Below, in pieces: positions 44,652 to 54,009 of a stretch of 64,000 nucleotides of DNA (within the stretch, counting starts at the first letter, position 1; each line of letters begins with the position of its first letter). The position numbers and the translations under genes are program-made. The stretch is taken from positions 156,172-220,171 of the forward strand of contig NZ_JAFBDU010000008.1 in NCBI RefSeq assembly GCF_016908395.1, written 5' to 3'. The notes below the pieces were generated by a model that saw only the letters and a list, made by a program, of their open reading frames with translations, had not been told where the DNA came from and did not search any database. The DNA is from Metabacillus crassostreae (GTDB taxonomy: Bacteria > Bacillota > Bacilli > Bacillales > Bacillaceae).

Positions 44652-45005
44652 ATGGATATAGGTGAAAGAATTGTTTTGCTTAGAGAAAGAAAAGGTTGGA
44701 AGCAAAAGGATTTTGCCGATAAAGTCAAAATAAATGTTAGTGTAATGAACCGTATAGAAAAAGGGTCAAGACCTTTAACTGACGTTGAAATAATTAAAAT
44801 AGCAGATGCTCTTGAAGTTACTACAGATCATCTACTGAAAGGTGAAAGTAATATATCAAAAGTTGAAAGAATCTTGGAGGATTCCAATACACAAATTGCA
44901 GCTAATGATGGTAATATTTCACGAGAAGATGCTCTAAAAGCCATAGAATGGTTATTAGAGACTGAAAAGGGTCGGAAACCTGGTGACAAACAATTTAAAA
45001 AATAA
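44652..45005 (+). CDS. CI/ImmR-like phage repressor
   Basis: 117 residues from ATG 44652. HTH domain: MDIGERIVLLRERKGWKQKD, then NVSVMNRIEKGSRPLTDVEI and VTTDHLLKG. The C terminus (about 70-117) is helical. Followed by an ImmA-type protease, so it resembles ICEBs1 ImmR, which is cleaved by ImmA on induction. It should bind the five operators upstream. The frame opens at 44625, but GGTGAAG better fits 44652. Confidence 0.88.
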   Translation: MDIGERIVLLRERKGWKQKDFADKVKINVSVMNRIEKGSRPLTDVEIIKIADALEVTTDHLLKGESNISKVERILEDSNTQIAANDGNISREDALKAIEWLLETEKGRKPGDKQFKK

Positions 45006-45084
45006 ATATCGCCCTGTATATGGGCTTTTATTTTAACTTAAAACAGAACATACATTCGCAACGTGGCTGTTAGGGGGCAATTCT

Positions 45085-45636
45085 ATGAAGTACCAAATGT
45101 CTCATTTAGAGGAAGATGTAAAAGGAATCTATAGAAAACTGAATATAAGTGAACCAATAAGTATTGATATGTGTCGTATTGCTGAAGAATTTGATGTGTG
45201 GATCCACCCGCACGAATATAAAAGTCAAATGATAGAACGAGATGGAATGTATAGCATTTTACTTGATAAAAGAATAACAAAGGAAGAACAATGGCAAGAT
45301 TTCGGACATGAATTAGGTCATGTGATTAATCATGCGGGGAATCAGCATAAAATGAATAAACTATTCAGAGATTTACAAGAATACCAGGCTAATAATTTTA
45401 TGTTTCATTTTTGTGTACCTACATTCATGTTGTTGAAAATGCAATTCCCGGATAGACGTGGACAAGCAGTCAAAATGATTGCTGAAAATTTTAATGTAAC
45501 ATGTGAATTTGCTGATAAAAGACTTAAACAATTTGAAAATAAAATTTCAGGTGCTCTTTTTCATAAGCAATATATAAAATTATTAACTTTATCTAATGAT
45601 GAAAAGAATGAAATCTTGAAACAGGTGATAATATGA
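45085..45636 (+). CDS. ImmA/IrrE-type metallopeptidase
   Basis: 183 residues. The zinc motif is FGHELGHVINH: H75-E76-x2-H79. EYQANNFMFHF supplies the third ligand region. The family cleaves a cognate XRE repressor, here probably the CI-like protein 80 bases upstream. It starts MKYQMSHLEEDVKGIY with an AGGGGG SD. Its stop overlaps the integrase start. The pairing with a repressor predicts induction by SOS or cell-density signals via ImmA. Confidence 0.9.
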   Translation: MKYQMSHLEEDVKGIYRKLNISEPISIDMCRIAEEFDVWIHPHEYKSQMIERDGMYSILLDKRITKEEQWQDFGHELGHVINHAGNQHKMNKLFRDLQEYQANNFMFHFCVPTFMLLKMQFPDRRGQAVKMIAENFNVTCEFADKRLKQFENKISGALFHKQYIKLLTLSNDEKNEILKQVII

Positions 45637-46760
45637 GGGGACATATACGCAAAAGAGGAAATAAATATTCTATTGTCGTAGATTTAGGTAGAGATCATAA
45701 CGGTAAAAGAAAACAAAAATGGTTTTCTGGATATGATTCAAAAAGAAAAGCCGAAAAAGATTTGCCTCGTGTTCTTATGGAAGCAGAGAATAACGTATAT
45801 GTTGAAACAACAGATATAACATTTGGGGAATACATGATAATGTGGCTTCAAAATAAAAAGGATAATATAGCCTACGGTACGTATCATCATTATGAATCTT
45901 ATTCACGCAATCATATTATTCCTGGATTAGGAAAATGGAAAACCAAGAAGCTTTCAGAAAAGCATATTGAATCCTTTATGAATTCCTTAAAAGAAAAAGA
46001 CTTAAGCAAAAGAACACAGAGACATATTTATAGAGTGCTTAGAAATGCAGTTAACTCTGGATCAAAGTATGGTATTCCTCAAAATATATTTAATGACATA
46101 GAAGCTCCTAAGGTACCTAAAAACAGAATTGAATATTGGAGTGAAGATGAAGTAAAAAAAATTATTAAGGTGTTGAAAGATGAAAAACACTTCCTTCCTA
46201 TCTTTATAGCTATTACTACTGGTATGCGACAAGGGGAAGTACTCGGTTTGCGATGGGAAGATGTTGATTTGGAAAACAAAGTTATATCTGTTCAGCAACA
46301 ATTGAAAAAGAAGGCGACAAGAGATGCAAATGGTCGATATGAATTATCTAATATCTTAAAGACTCCCACCAGTTATCGAACTATCTCTATAGATGATAGA
46401 ACTGTTGAAGAACTAAAAAAACACAAAGCTAAAAAAAATCAAGAAAAAGGGATTGTTGGTGAAGCTTATAAGCAATACAATTTAGTTCATTCTACATCAA
46501 CGGGAAACTTTATACTTCCCTCAAACCTAAATAGCGTCTATTGGAGAGCGATTGAAAAGGCTGAGGTAAAACGTATCAGCTTCCATTCTTTAAGGCACAC
46601 ACATGCCACTATATTGCTTAAACAAGGCGCTCATCCTAAAGTAGTTCAAGAACGGTTAGGGCATTCAAGTATAGAGATCACCCTTGATACCTATTCCCAT
46701 GTGATACCTGGTTTGCAAAAAGCAGCTGCAGAAAAATTTGGAGAGTCAATTTATGAATAA
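45633..46760 (+). CDS. int: phage integrase (tyrosine recombinase)
   Basis: 375 residues with the full three-domain plan: an N-terminal arm-binding AP2-like domain (RGHIRKRGNKYSIVVDLGRD), a SAM-like core-binding domain (65-155), and a catalytic domain with R199 (TTGMRQGE), H318 and R321 (SFHSLRHTHA), H344 (LGHSS) and nucleophile Y354 (DTYSHV). It is adjacent to attR. The four-base overlap with the ImmA gene links integration and repressor control. Confidence 0.95.
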   Translation: MRGHIRKRGNKYSIVVDLGRDHNGKRKQKWFSGYDSKRKAEKDLPRVLMEAENNVYVETTDITFGEYMIMWLQNKKDNIAYGTYHHYESYSRNHIIPGLGKWKTKKLSEKHIESFMNSLKEKDLSKRTQRHIYRVLRNAVNSGSKYGIPQNIFNDIEAPKVPKNRIEYWSEDEVKKIIKVLKDEKHFLPIFIAITTGMRQGEVLGLRWEDVDLENKVISVQQQLKKKATRDANGRYELSNILKTPTSYRTISIDDRTVEELKKHKAKKNQEKGIVGEAYKQYNLVHSTSTGNFILPSNLNSVYWRAIEKAEVKRISFHSLRHTHATILLKQGAHPKVVQERLGHSSIEITLDTYSHVIPGLQKAAAEKFGESIYE

Positions 46761-46782
46761 AATCCACTTTAATTAAATAAAG

Positions 46783-46803
46783 GTTTGCAAAATGTTTGCA
46801 ATT
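46783..46803. other. probable integrase arm-type sites, right arm
   Basis: GGTTTGCAAAA and GTTTGCAATT lie in tandem, matching 7682-7703. They sit between the int stop and attR. Confidence 0.7.
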
Positions 46804-46813
46804 GCCTTTTTCA

Positions 46814-46857
46814 CAAAAAAATAGCAAGGATTGAAATCAACTTCAACCCTTGCTATT
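46814..46857 (-). terminator. phage-supplied terminator for the restored tRNA-Arg
   Basis: Minus strand: AATAGCAAGGGTTGAAG and CTTCAATCCTTGCTATT-like arms pair closely, followed by seven T. Its arms resemble those of the original host terminator near 7483-7511. Confidence 0.85.
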
Positions 46858-46871
46858 CTTAACTTTCCTGA

Positions 46872-46919
46872 CGCGCTCGGAGGGATTCGAACCCCCGGCA
46901 GACGTGGTACCGGAAACCA
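46872..46919 (-). other. attR: 48-bp core repeat
   Basis: Identical to 7521-7568. It covers the anticodon loop to the acceptor 3' end of the tRNA, so insertion left the tRNA sequence intact. Crossover is somewhere inside this block. Confidence 0.95.
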
Positions 46920-46947
46920 CCGCTCTATCCGACTGAGCTACGAGCGC
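46872..46947 (-). tRNA. tRNA-Arg (anticodon CCG)
   Basis: 76 bases, CCA not encoded. The acceptor stem GCGCTCG pairs with CGAGCGC, the D stem is GCTC/GAGC, the anticodon stem is GTGGT/ACCAC around TTCCGGT with CCG at 34-36, and the T stem is GGGGG/CCCTC around TTCGAAT. The 3' half is phage-supplied and identical to host sequence. It reads CGG codons. It is transcribed away from clpP. Confidence 0.95.
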
Positions 46948-47181
46948 ATGATAACTATCAATACCTGAAAATTATACGGCAACTTCCCTTTAATTTCAAC
47001 TGTCTTTTTATCCCTCTCTATTCGGGTAGTGCAGTTCATTCAACGAGAAATTAACATTTCAATCAACTGTTTGAAATATAATAAATATGGGAATCATGTT
47101 TACATGTTATGCTTACAGAGTACATATACATACATAGAAAGATTGACTAAGTTAAAAAGATCAAAAGCAGCAGGCTTTTTG

Positions 47182-47211
47182 TTTGACCTTTATTGACCAT
47201 AGTTGTATGAT
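47182..47211 (+). promoter_or_regulatory. clpP SigA promoter overlapped by a CtsR box
   Basis: TTGACC (47183-47188), 17 bp, TATGAT (47206-47211). TTTGACC-TTT-ATTGACC at 47182-47198 is an inverted-orientation CtsR heptad pair (GGTCAAW-N3-GGTCAAA on the minus strand), so CtsR should block this promoter until heat or protein stress. Confidence 0.85.
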
Positions 47212-47293
47212 GGAAATACATAAGTAATACAAATCTATGTGCTGTTCTAATAAGATTAGAACAAATCTTTCTTATCATGAAGGAGGAATAATA

Positions 47294-47887
47294 ATGAATT
47301 TAATCCCTACAGTTATTGAACAAACAAATCGTGGAGAGCGTGCGTATGACATTTACTCTCGTCTATTAAAGGATCGTATCATCATGCTTGGTAGCGGTAT
47401 TGATGATAATGTAGCAAACTCAATTGTATCACAATTACTATTTCTTGAAGCAGAAGATCCTGAGAAGGACATCTCAATCTACATAAACAGTCCTGGTGGA
47501 TCGATCACTGCTGGTATGGCAATTTATGATACAATGCAGTTCATTAAGCCAAGTGTATCAACAATCTGTATCGGTATGGCTGCATCTATGGGTGCATTCT
47601 TACTTGCAGCTGGAGACAAAGGTAAACGTTATGCACTTCCTAACAGTGAAGTAATGATTCACCAACCATTAGGTGGCGCACAAGGTCAAGCAACTGAAAT
47701 TGAAATCGCAGCTAAGCGTATCCTTTTCTTGCGTGACAAATTAAACAAAATCCTTTCAGATCGCACTGGTCAACCACTAGATGTGATTGAAAAAGATACA
47801 GAACGCGATAACTTCATGACAGCAGAACGTGCTTTAGAGTACGGTTTAATTGATAAAGTATTAGATCGTAACACGTTAAGTAAATAA
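47294..47887 (+). CDS. clpP: ATP-dependent Clp protease proteolytic subunit
   Basis: 197 residues. Catalytic triad S98 (GMAASMG), H123 (MIHQPLGG) and D172 (ERDNFM). Substrate-channel segment [17 protein letters not shown]. Start [20 protein letters not shown] at ATG 47294 with GAAGGAGGAA upstream; the frame opens at 47237. Forms the 14-mer with ClpC/ClpX. Controlled by CtsR (see 47182). A strong terminator follows. Confidence 0.98.
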   Translation: MNLIPTVIEQTNRGERAYDIYSRLLKDRIIMLGSGIDDNVANSIVSQLLFLEAEDPEKDISIYINSPGGSITAGMAIYDTMQFIKPSVSTICIGMAASMGAFLLAAGDKGKRYALPNSEVMIHQPLGGAQGQATEIEIAAKRILFLRDKLNKILSDRTGQPLDVIEKDTERDNFMTAERALEYGLIDKVLDRNTLSK

Positions 47888-47901
47888 TTAGTATGATGGA
47901 A

Positions 47902-47936
47902 CGGAACCATTACCTGAGGTAATGGTTCCGTTTTTT
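47902..47936 (+). terminator. clpP terminator
   Basis: Perfect 13-bp stem CGGAACCATTACC/GGTAATGGTTCCG around TGA, followed by six T. Confidence 0.9.
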
Positions 47937-47985
47937 AGTTTAAGCCGGACATTGATGGGGATGAGATTTTTGTCGAGAAATGTCT

Positions 47986-48080
47986 AATCGCTGATAAATT
48001 CGGAAAATCGCTGATAAATTTCCGGAATCGCTGATAAATCCGGAAAATCACTGATAAAATCAAAGAATCGCTGATAAAAT
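47986..48080 (+). repeat. five-copy 20-bp tandem array (family B, locus 1)
   Basis: AATCGCTGATAAA-type units start at 47986, 48006, 48026, 48046 and 48066. A 14-bp core is nearly constant and the next six bases vary (for example TCGGAA, CCGGAA). Intergenic, after clpP. The rest of 47937-48323 shows only the weak crh terminator (GGGCTGATTC/GAATTGGCC then TTTTTT) near 48280-48315. The same array, inverted, is at 56757-56850. Confidence 0.85.
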
Positions 48081-48323
48081 TTCTGTACGCTCTTTTTGGT
48101 GGAGTAAAAGGTGTGATCAGCTAGCTTGTATACGGTTACAAAAGTGCCAGTTAGAACTTTTAAGACATCTTAAGTACTTTCAGCTCAATTATTTGGTGTA
48201 AATACAACCAATTGTGGTCAGAAATCATTCTCTCCCCTCCAATTCATTCGAAAACCCCAATCAATACCACCAAACCCAAATAAAAAAGGCCAATTCATTT
48301 AAGAATCAGCCCGTTTTCTTATC

Positions 48324-48581
48324 TTATCCCTCTTGTTGTACATAAGTAGCTAATGTATCAACAGCTTCTTGCTCGTCGTTACCATCTGCGATTAGTTTAA
48401 TAACTGATCCAGAGCTAACAGCTAAGCTCATTAAGCCCATGATGCTTTTTGCATTAACCTTTTTTCCGTCTTTTTCTAAAAATACATCTGAGGTAAAACG
48501 GTTTGCCTCTTGTACAAATAATGCTGCTGGACGTGCTTGTAAGCCTGTTTTAAGTTTTACTTCTACTTGTTTTTCAACCAT
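48324..48581 (-). CDS. crh: catabolite repression HPr-like protein
   Basis: 85 residues. The HPr fold lacks the PTS active-site histidine: position 15 is Gln (KTGLQARPAA). The regulatory Ser46 is kept (NAKSIMGLMSLA). So it can be phosphorylated by HPrK and act as CcpA co-effector but not carry sugar phosphate. Last gene of the rapZ-glmR-whiA-crh block, 29 bases after whiA. Confidence 0.96.
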   Translation of the reverse strand: MVEKQVEVKLKTGLQARPAALFVQEANRFTSDVFLEKDGKKVNAKSIMGLMSLAVSSGSVIKLIADGNDEQEAVDTLATYVQQEG

Positions 48582-48610
48582 AATAATCTCTCCTCTTCCC
48601 TATCTCATTT

Positions 48611-49561
48611 TTATTTTAGTGACAATGGCTGTCCTGTTCTTATTTGTTCAGCTATTTGATCTAGTTTGCGTAATCGATGATTGATTCCTGATTTACTAAT
48701 CGTACCGCTTGAGACCATTTCTCCTAGCTCTTTTAGTGTAACATCTTGGTATTCTACACGTAGCCTTGCGATTTCACGAAGTTTATCAGGTAATGCATCT
48801 AAACCAATTCGCTCATCAATAAAACGGATATTTTCTACCTGTCTTAGTGCAGCACCTATTGTTTTATTAAGATTGGCTGTTTCGCAGTTGACTAAGCGAT
48901 TTACAGAGTTTCTCATATCACGAATGATGCGAACATCCTCAAAGCGAAGCAATGCTTGATGTGCTCCAATCACATTTAAAAGTTCTGTGATTTTTTCTGC
49001 TTCCTTTAGATAGGTGATAAAGCCTTTTTTGCGCTCTAGTGTTTTACTATTCAATTCAAAGGTATTCATTAGCTCGCAAAGTGAATCATTGTGTTCTTTG
49101 TAAAGGGAGAATATTTCAAGATGATAAGAAGATGTTTCAGGATTGTTAACAGAGCCACCTGCAAGGAAAGCCCCTCTTATATAAGAGCGTTTACAGCATT
49201 TCTTTTTAACAAGGTTTTCTGAAATACTTCTAAAAAAGGTAAAACCTTCATCTAAAATATCTAAGTCCTCTAGAGTAGTGCGTGCATTTTCAACTAGACG
49301 TACAATATAGACATTGTTCTTTTTCAATCTCATTTTTTTACGAACAAGAAGCTCAACCGAAACATCATATTGTCTCTTTAATAAAGTGTAGATTCTTCTT
49401 GCAATTGCAGCGTTTTCAGTTTGTATATCTAAGATGACCTTTCGATTTGAAAAGCTCAGTGAGCCATTCATTCGAATAAGTGCTGATAATTCTGCTTTTA
49501 AACAGCATGGCTTTATTTCTAAGTTGGTTAATTCTTTCTTTGTTTCAGATGCAAATGACAA
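48611..49561 (-). CDS. whiA: DNA-binding protein WhiA
   Basis: 316 residues. N-terminal degenerate LAGLIDADG homing-endonuclease-like region ([19 protein letters not shown], then [20 protein letters not shown]). C-terminal HTH ([20 protein letters not shown] then [13 protein letters not shown]). In Bacillus it affects cell division and chromosome segregation. Between glmR and crh, the conserved order. Confidence 0.95.
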   Translation of the reverse strand: MSFASETKKELTNLEIKPCCLKAELSALIRMNGSLSFSNRKVILDIQTENAAIARRIYTLLKRQYDVSVELLVRKKMRLKKNNVYIVRLVENARTTLEDLDILDEGFTFFRSISENLVKKKCCKRSYIRGAFLAGGSVNNPETSSYHLEIFSLYKEHNDSLCELMNTFELNSKTLERKKGFITYLKEAEKITELLNVIGAHQALLRFEDVRIIRDMRNSVNRLVNCETANLNKTIGAALRQVENIRFIDERIGLDALPDKLREIARLRVEYQDVTLKELGEMVSSGTISKSGINHRLRKLDQIAEQIRTGQPLSLK

Positions 49562-49591
49562 CTCTGCACCCCCATTCCTTTACAAACAGCT

Positions 49592-50554
49592 TTATGTTAA
49601 TTCTTGTTGTAGAATTCCATACAATAGCTTTGCAACTTTATTTGTGTCATGCCTTATTACACTATTTTCATAGCAAACAATGTTATCTGTTATAACGTCA
49701 AGACCTAGAGAGGTTAATGTATCTACATCAAAGTGAACTGGCTTTGCAAGCTCTTCCTCATATAATGATTTAATATGGTCTGGAATTTCTTCCTCATTAA
49801 CAAGAATAATATCCATAAAGGCCTCATTCATATGAGTATACAAAGCTCTCACATGATCACTTGCAGAAAAGTTTAACGTTTCTCCTGCTTGGGTCATTAC
49901 ATTACATATATACACCTTTTTAGCTTTTGCTTGACAAACAGCTTCCCCGATTTTTGGTACTAAAAGGTTAGGTAGAATACTTGTGTATAAGCTTCCAGGT
50001 CCAATGATAATTAAATCAGCTTCTCCAATAACCTCTAGTGTTTCAGGAAGTGGTTCAATATCATCAGGTGAAAGAAATACTTTCTTTATCTTCTTCCCAG
50101 AAAAGGGTATTTTCGATTCTCCAGAAACAATTGTACCATCTTCCATTTCTGCATTTAAAATAACACTTGTATTTGCAGCAGGTAATACTTTTCCACGAAC
50201 ATTTAACACCGTACTCATTTCCCTAATTGCATGAACAAAATCACCTGTTATATTTGTCATAGCAGCTAGAATCAAGTTTCCTAATGAATGTCCGATTAAA
50301 TTATTTCCTTTATTAAATCGATGCTGAAAAAGCTCCTCAACAAGAGGCTCAACATCTGATAAAGCAGCTAATACATTGCGAATATCACCAGGAGGAGGAA
50401 TATTGAGTTCAGTTCGGAGCCTGCCTGAGCTCCCGCCATCATCAGCAACAGTAACGATTGCGGTAATATCAACAGGGAATTTTTTTAATCCTCTTAATAA
50501 TACCGACAAACCAGTACCACCGCCTAAAATAACAACTTTAGGCTGTTCTGACAT
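49592..50554 (-). CDS. glmR: gluconeogenesis factor / GlmS regulator YvcK (GlmR)
   Basis: 320 residues. N-terminal LGGGTGLSVLLRGLKKF nucleotide-sugar-binding loop, then VTVADDGGSSGRLRTELNIP and LIIGPGSLYTSILPNLLVP, characteristic of the YvcK/CofD-like family. Binds UDP-GlcNAc and adjusts carbon flow to cell-wall precursors. Starts three bases after rapZ stop. Confidence 0.95.
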   Translation of the reverse strand: MSEQPKVVILGGGTGLSVLLRGLKKFPVDITAIVTVADDGGSSGRLRTELNIPPPGDIRNVLAALSDVEPLVEELFQHRFNKGNNLIGHSLGNLILAAMTNITGDFVHAIREMSTVLNVRGKVLPAANTSVILNAEMEDGTIVSGESKIPFSGKKIKKVFLSPDDIEPLPETLEVIGEADLIIIGPGSLYTSILPNLLVPKIGEAVCQAKAKKVYICNVMTQAGETLNFSASDHVRALYTHMNEAFMDIILVNEEEIPDHIKSLYEEELAKPVHFDVDTLTSLGLDVITDNIVCYENSVIRHDTNKVAKLLYGILQQELT

Positions 50555-50557
50555 TAC

Positions 50558-51454
50558 TTAATGTTGCTTTCTTTTCTCAATATCTCTGTGAGAAACTTGA
50601 GTATGATAGTCGTTTTTATAATGCTTTGCAATGTATTCCGCCAGTGTAACTGAGCGATGTTGTCCTCCTGTACATCCAATCGCAACAACTAATTGACTTT
50701 TTCCTTCACGCTTATAATAAGGCAACATAAAGGAAAGTAAATCTAGGAGCTTTTCTAAAAACTTCTGTGTTTCACTCCACTTTAACACATATGAAGATAC
50801 TTCTTCCTGCAAACCGGTTTTTGGTCTCATATGATCAATATAATGTGGATTTGGTAAAAATCTCACATCAAAAACCAGATCAGCATCAATTGGCACTCCA
50901 TATTTAAAGCCAAAGGAAGTAACATTGACTGTAAAGGTGTGCTGAACACTTGATGAGAATTGCTTAAGAATTTTTTCTCGTAGCTCTCTTGGCTTTAAAT
51001 CAGAGGTATCAAAAATCAGCTGTGCTCGACCCTTTAATTCCTCTAACAGCTCCCGTTCAAGCCCGATTCCTTCTAAAGGTAATCCTTTTGAAGCTAAAGG
51101 ATGAGAACGGCGAGTTTCTTTATACCTTGTTACTAAAGCCGAATCCTTCGCATCAAGAAATAAGATATGAGGTGTTAACCACGCTTTTTCAGATAAATCA
51201 TCTAGAGCCTGAAACAAGCTATCAAAAAACTCTCGTCCTCGAAGGTCCATAACAAGAGCAACTTTATTCATCTTAGATCCCGATTCTTTCATTAATTCTA
51301 AGAATTTGGGCAAAAGAGTTGGTGGTAAATTATCTACACAAAAATAACCTAAATCTTCAAAACTCTGAATGGCTACTGTTTTACCAGCACCTGACATACC
51401 AGTAATGATCACCATTTGTACTTCTTGTTGTGTATCAAGATTTTCAACAGTCAT
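50558..51454 (-). CDS. rapZ: RNase adapter / nucleotide-binding protein RapZ (YvcJ)
   Basis: 298 residues. Walker [16 protein letters not shown] at residues 17-31. C-terminal half has [18 protein letters not shown], the conserved RapZ phosphate/sugar pocket. In E. coli it controls GlmS mRNA decay; in Bacillus the exact role is less clear. First gene of the block. A cre-like site lies at 51523-51536. Confidence 0.95.
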   Translation of the reverse strand: MTVENLDTQQEVQMVIITGMSGAGKTVAIQSFEDLGYFCVDNLPPTLLPKFLELMKESGSKMNKVALVMDLRGREFFDSLFQALDDLSEKAWLTPHILFLDAKDSALVTRYKETRRSHPLASKGLPLEGIGLERELLEELKGRAQLIFDTSDLKPRELREKILKQFSSSVQHTFTVNVTSFGFKYGVPIDADLVFDVRFLPNPHYIDHMRPKTGLQEEVSSYVLKWSETQKFLEKLLDLLSFMLPYYKREGKSQLVVAIGCTGGQHRSVTLAEYIAKHYKNDYHTQVSHRDIEKRKQH

Positions 51455-51522
51455 TTTTAAGCTCCTCCTCTCTTCAATTTACTTGAGCTATTTTCGAAAA
51501 CGTTGTTGCTTTTAGTACTAGA

Positions 51523-51536
51523 TGAAAGCGCTTTGT
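51523..51536. promoter_or_regulatory. possible CcpA cre site upstream of rapZ
   Basis: TGAAAGCGCTTTGT is a good fit to the cre consensus, about 70 bases upstream of the rapZ ATG. The operon it would control includes crh, a CcpA co-effector. Confidence 0.45.
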
Positions 51537-51590
51537 ATATTGATAGCTTCTAGCTGATAACCAACATTCTTTCAGAAAAGAGCCTTTATT

Positions 51591-51643
51591 AAAGAAAGCG
51601 CAGGCTTAAAAGGTAAAAAAACCTTGTAGGTCGCTTTCTTTAA
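51591..51643. terminator. terminator between nudix gene and rapZ
   Basis: AAAGAAAGCG and CGCTTTCTTT pair, with an inner AAGGT/ACCTT. Follows the nudix stop on the minus strand in reverse order as a bidirectional hairpin. Confidence 0.55.
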
Positions 51644-51715
51644 CATATCATAATAAATAACTAGTTTTTATAAATAGGGAAGAAAATATCCCAACAGTAA
51701 CATATTTAATTTTCA

Positions 51716-52174
51716 TTACTGTGGATCTAAGCGGTAGGAAATTAGCTCAAAATCGGGTGTATATGTAAATGTACCATATAACATTCCATTTCCTTTGATG
51801 ACAAAATCTAAGATGTGGTGATCACCTGGTGCCATTGGAAGCTTTTCTATTTCCTCAATGTCATGCCACCTTATTGTGCCTTCTTCAGATTCTAACACGT
51901 TTGTACCTTGATAATCTGTAGCAGAAAAGGTAAACATCATCCATTCAGAAACAACTTCTTTTCCTTCTTGAATAATAAAGGTGAAAATCCCCTTAAGTTG
52001 TGGGGTTTTTATATAAATTCCTGTTTCCTCACGGTACTCGCGAGTAACTGTATCTTTAATTGATTCTCCTAACTCCATTTTACCGCCTGGTGCAACCCAC
52101 CAGCCTCTTCTAGGTTTTTGAAGGAGAAGAACTTTATTTCCTTCTACTAAGACGCAATTTGTTACTCTTTGCAA
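51716..52174 (-). CDS. NUDIX hydrolase (YvcI-like)
   Basis: 152 residues. Nudix box GGKMELGESIKDTVTREYRE, followed by ETG, with the REYREETG catalytic helix. MutT-type start RVTNCVLVEGNKVLLLQKPR. Substrate not defined; may sanitise nucleotides or act on mRNA caps. Between trxB and rapZ as in B. subtilis yvcI. Confidence 0.9.
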   Translation of the reverse strand: MQRVTNCVLVEGNKVLLLQKPRRGWWVAPGGKMELGESIKDTVTREYREETGIYIKTPQLKGIFTFIIQEGKEVVSEWMMFTFSATDYQGTNVLESEEGTIRWHDIEEIEKLPMAPGDHHILDFVIKGNGMLYGTFTYTPDFELISYRLDPQ

Positions 52175-52567
52175 ATATTCTTCACCTCATTCATAACATG
52201 ATTCTCAAAATAGTTTTGCATATCGTTTTAAGAAAATCTGCATCGTATTTTACTTTCATTTATTATACTATTTTCAAGGAGTCTTAACAATGAACATGGC
52301 TGGCTATATTTGTAACAATTTTCCTGGGTGTTTTTCATGATGATATATGTATATACGAAGGGGAAAGGAAACTGTTTCATTTTTTTTGAAATTTTTTTGA
52401 ACAGTTGAATAAAAAAAGGGGAGCATAGGAAAAGGGCACCCATGCTCCAAAATAAGTCTATTTATAAAAGGGGGTCAATTACTAACTATATAATAACCCA
52501 TAATTGTTTCACTCATGTTACAGTAAAGTTAAAACAGAATTACGTTTTGGTAAAACATTCTTCGACA
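52175..52567. other. intergenic region with trxB terminator
   Basis: At 52411-52448, the minus strand has GGAGCAT and ATGCTCC arms followed by CCTTTTTTT, a terminator well after trxB. The remaining sequence is AT-rich with no supportable ORF. Confidence 0.6.
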
Positions 52568-53530
<963 letters not shown>

Positions 53531-53659
53531 TTATAAGTACCTTTACTTTAGTTATCTGCTAATACAAGAAGACACATACGTCTTCGCCTTCTTTATTTTG
53601 CCGTACCCCCATCGTATAAAATAAAGTCGAAACACGCTATTAATTTGCTCATATATAGA

Positions 53660-53930
53660 AAAGCGTAAGTGCCTTGTTCAGCCCCGACAAGCATAAGGCG
53701 AATTAGAATAGAAGGCGTTCTTTGCCTTCAATTCTAACTTGACTTATGACCTCGAGGGTCTAAGGCACTGCAGCTGGACAACTCGAAAAGCGTAAGTGCC
53801 TTGTTCAACCCCGACAAGCATAAGGCGAATTAGAATAGAAGGCGCTCTATGCCTTCAATTCTAACTTGACTTATGACCAAGGAAATAGGAATTTATTTTT
53901 CCTCGAGGGGCTACGCGCTGTAGCTGGACA
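53660..53930. repeat. intergenic palindromic repeats (family A, copies 2 and 3)
   Basis: Two tandem ~120-150-bp units with ends aagcgtaagtgccttgttca and ggcactgcagctgga. The middle arms (GAATTAGAATAGAAGGC with GCCTTCAATTCTAAC) differ from copy 1 but still pair. Copy 3 contains an extra ~25-base AAGGAAATAGGAA/TTTTTCCT palindrome. A fourth fragment starts at 53937. They fill the 480-bp trxB-TPR gap. Confidence 0.8.
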
Positions 53931-53975
53931 AATTAGAAAAGCGTAAGTGCCTGTTAAAAGCACAAAACAAACTCA

Positions 53976-54009
53976 TAAAAAACCCCAAGCACATAATACT
54001 TGGGATTTT
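53976..54009 (-). terminator. terminator of the TPR gene
   Basis: Minus strand: AAAATCCCAAGT and CTTGGGGTTTTTT arms with a short loop and T6, overlapping the stop at 54008. Confidence 0.75.

Noticed and set aside
47986..48080. Tandem repeats considered as a CRISPR array
   Set aside because: Units are 20 bp with six-base variable parts, far too short for spacers, and no cas genes are near.
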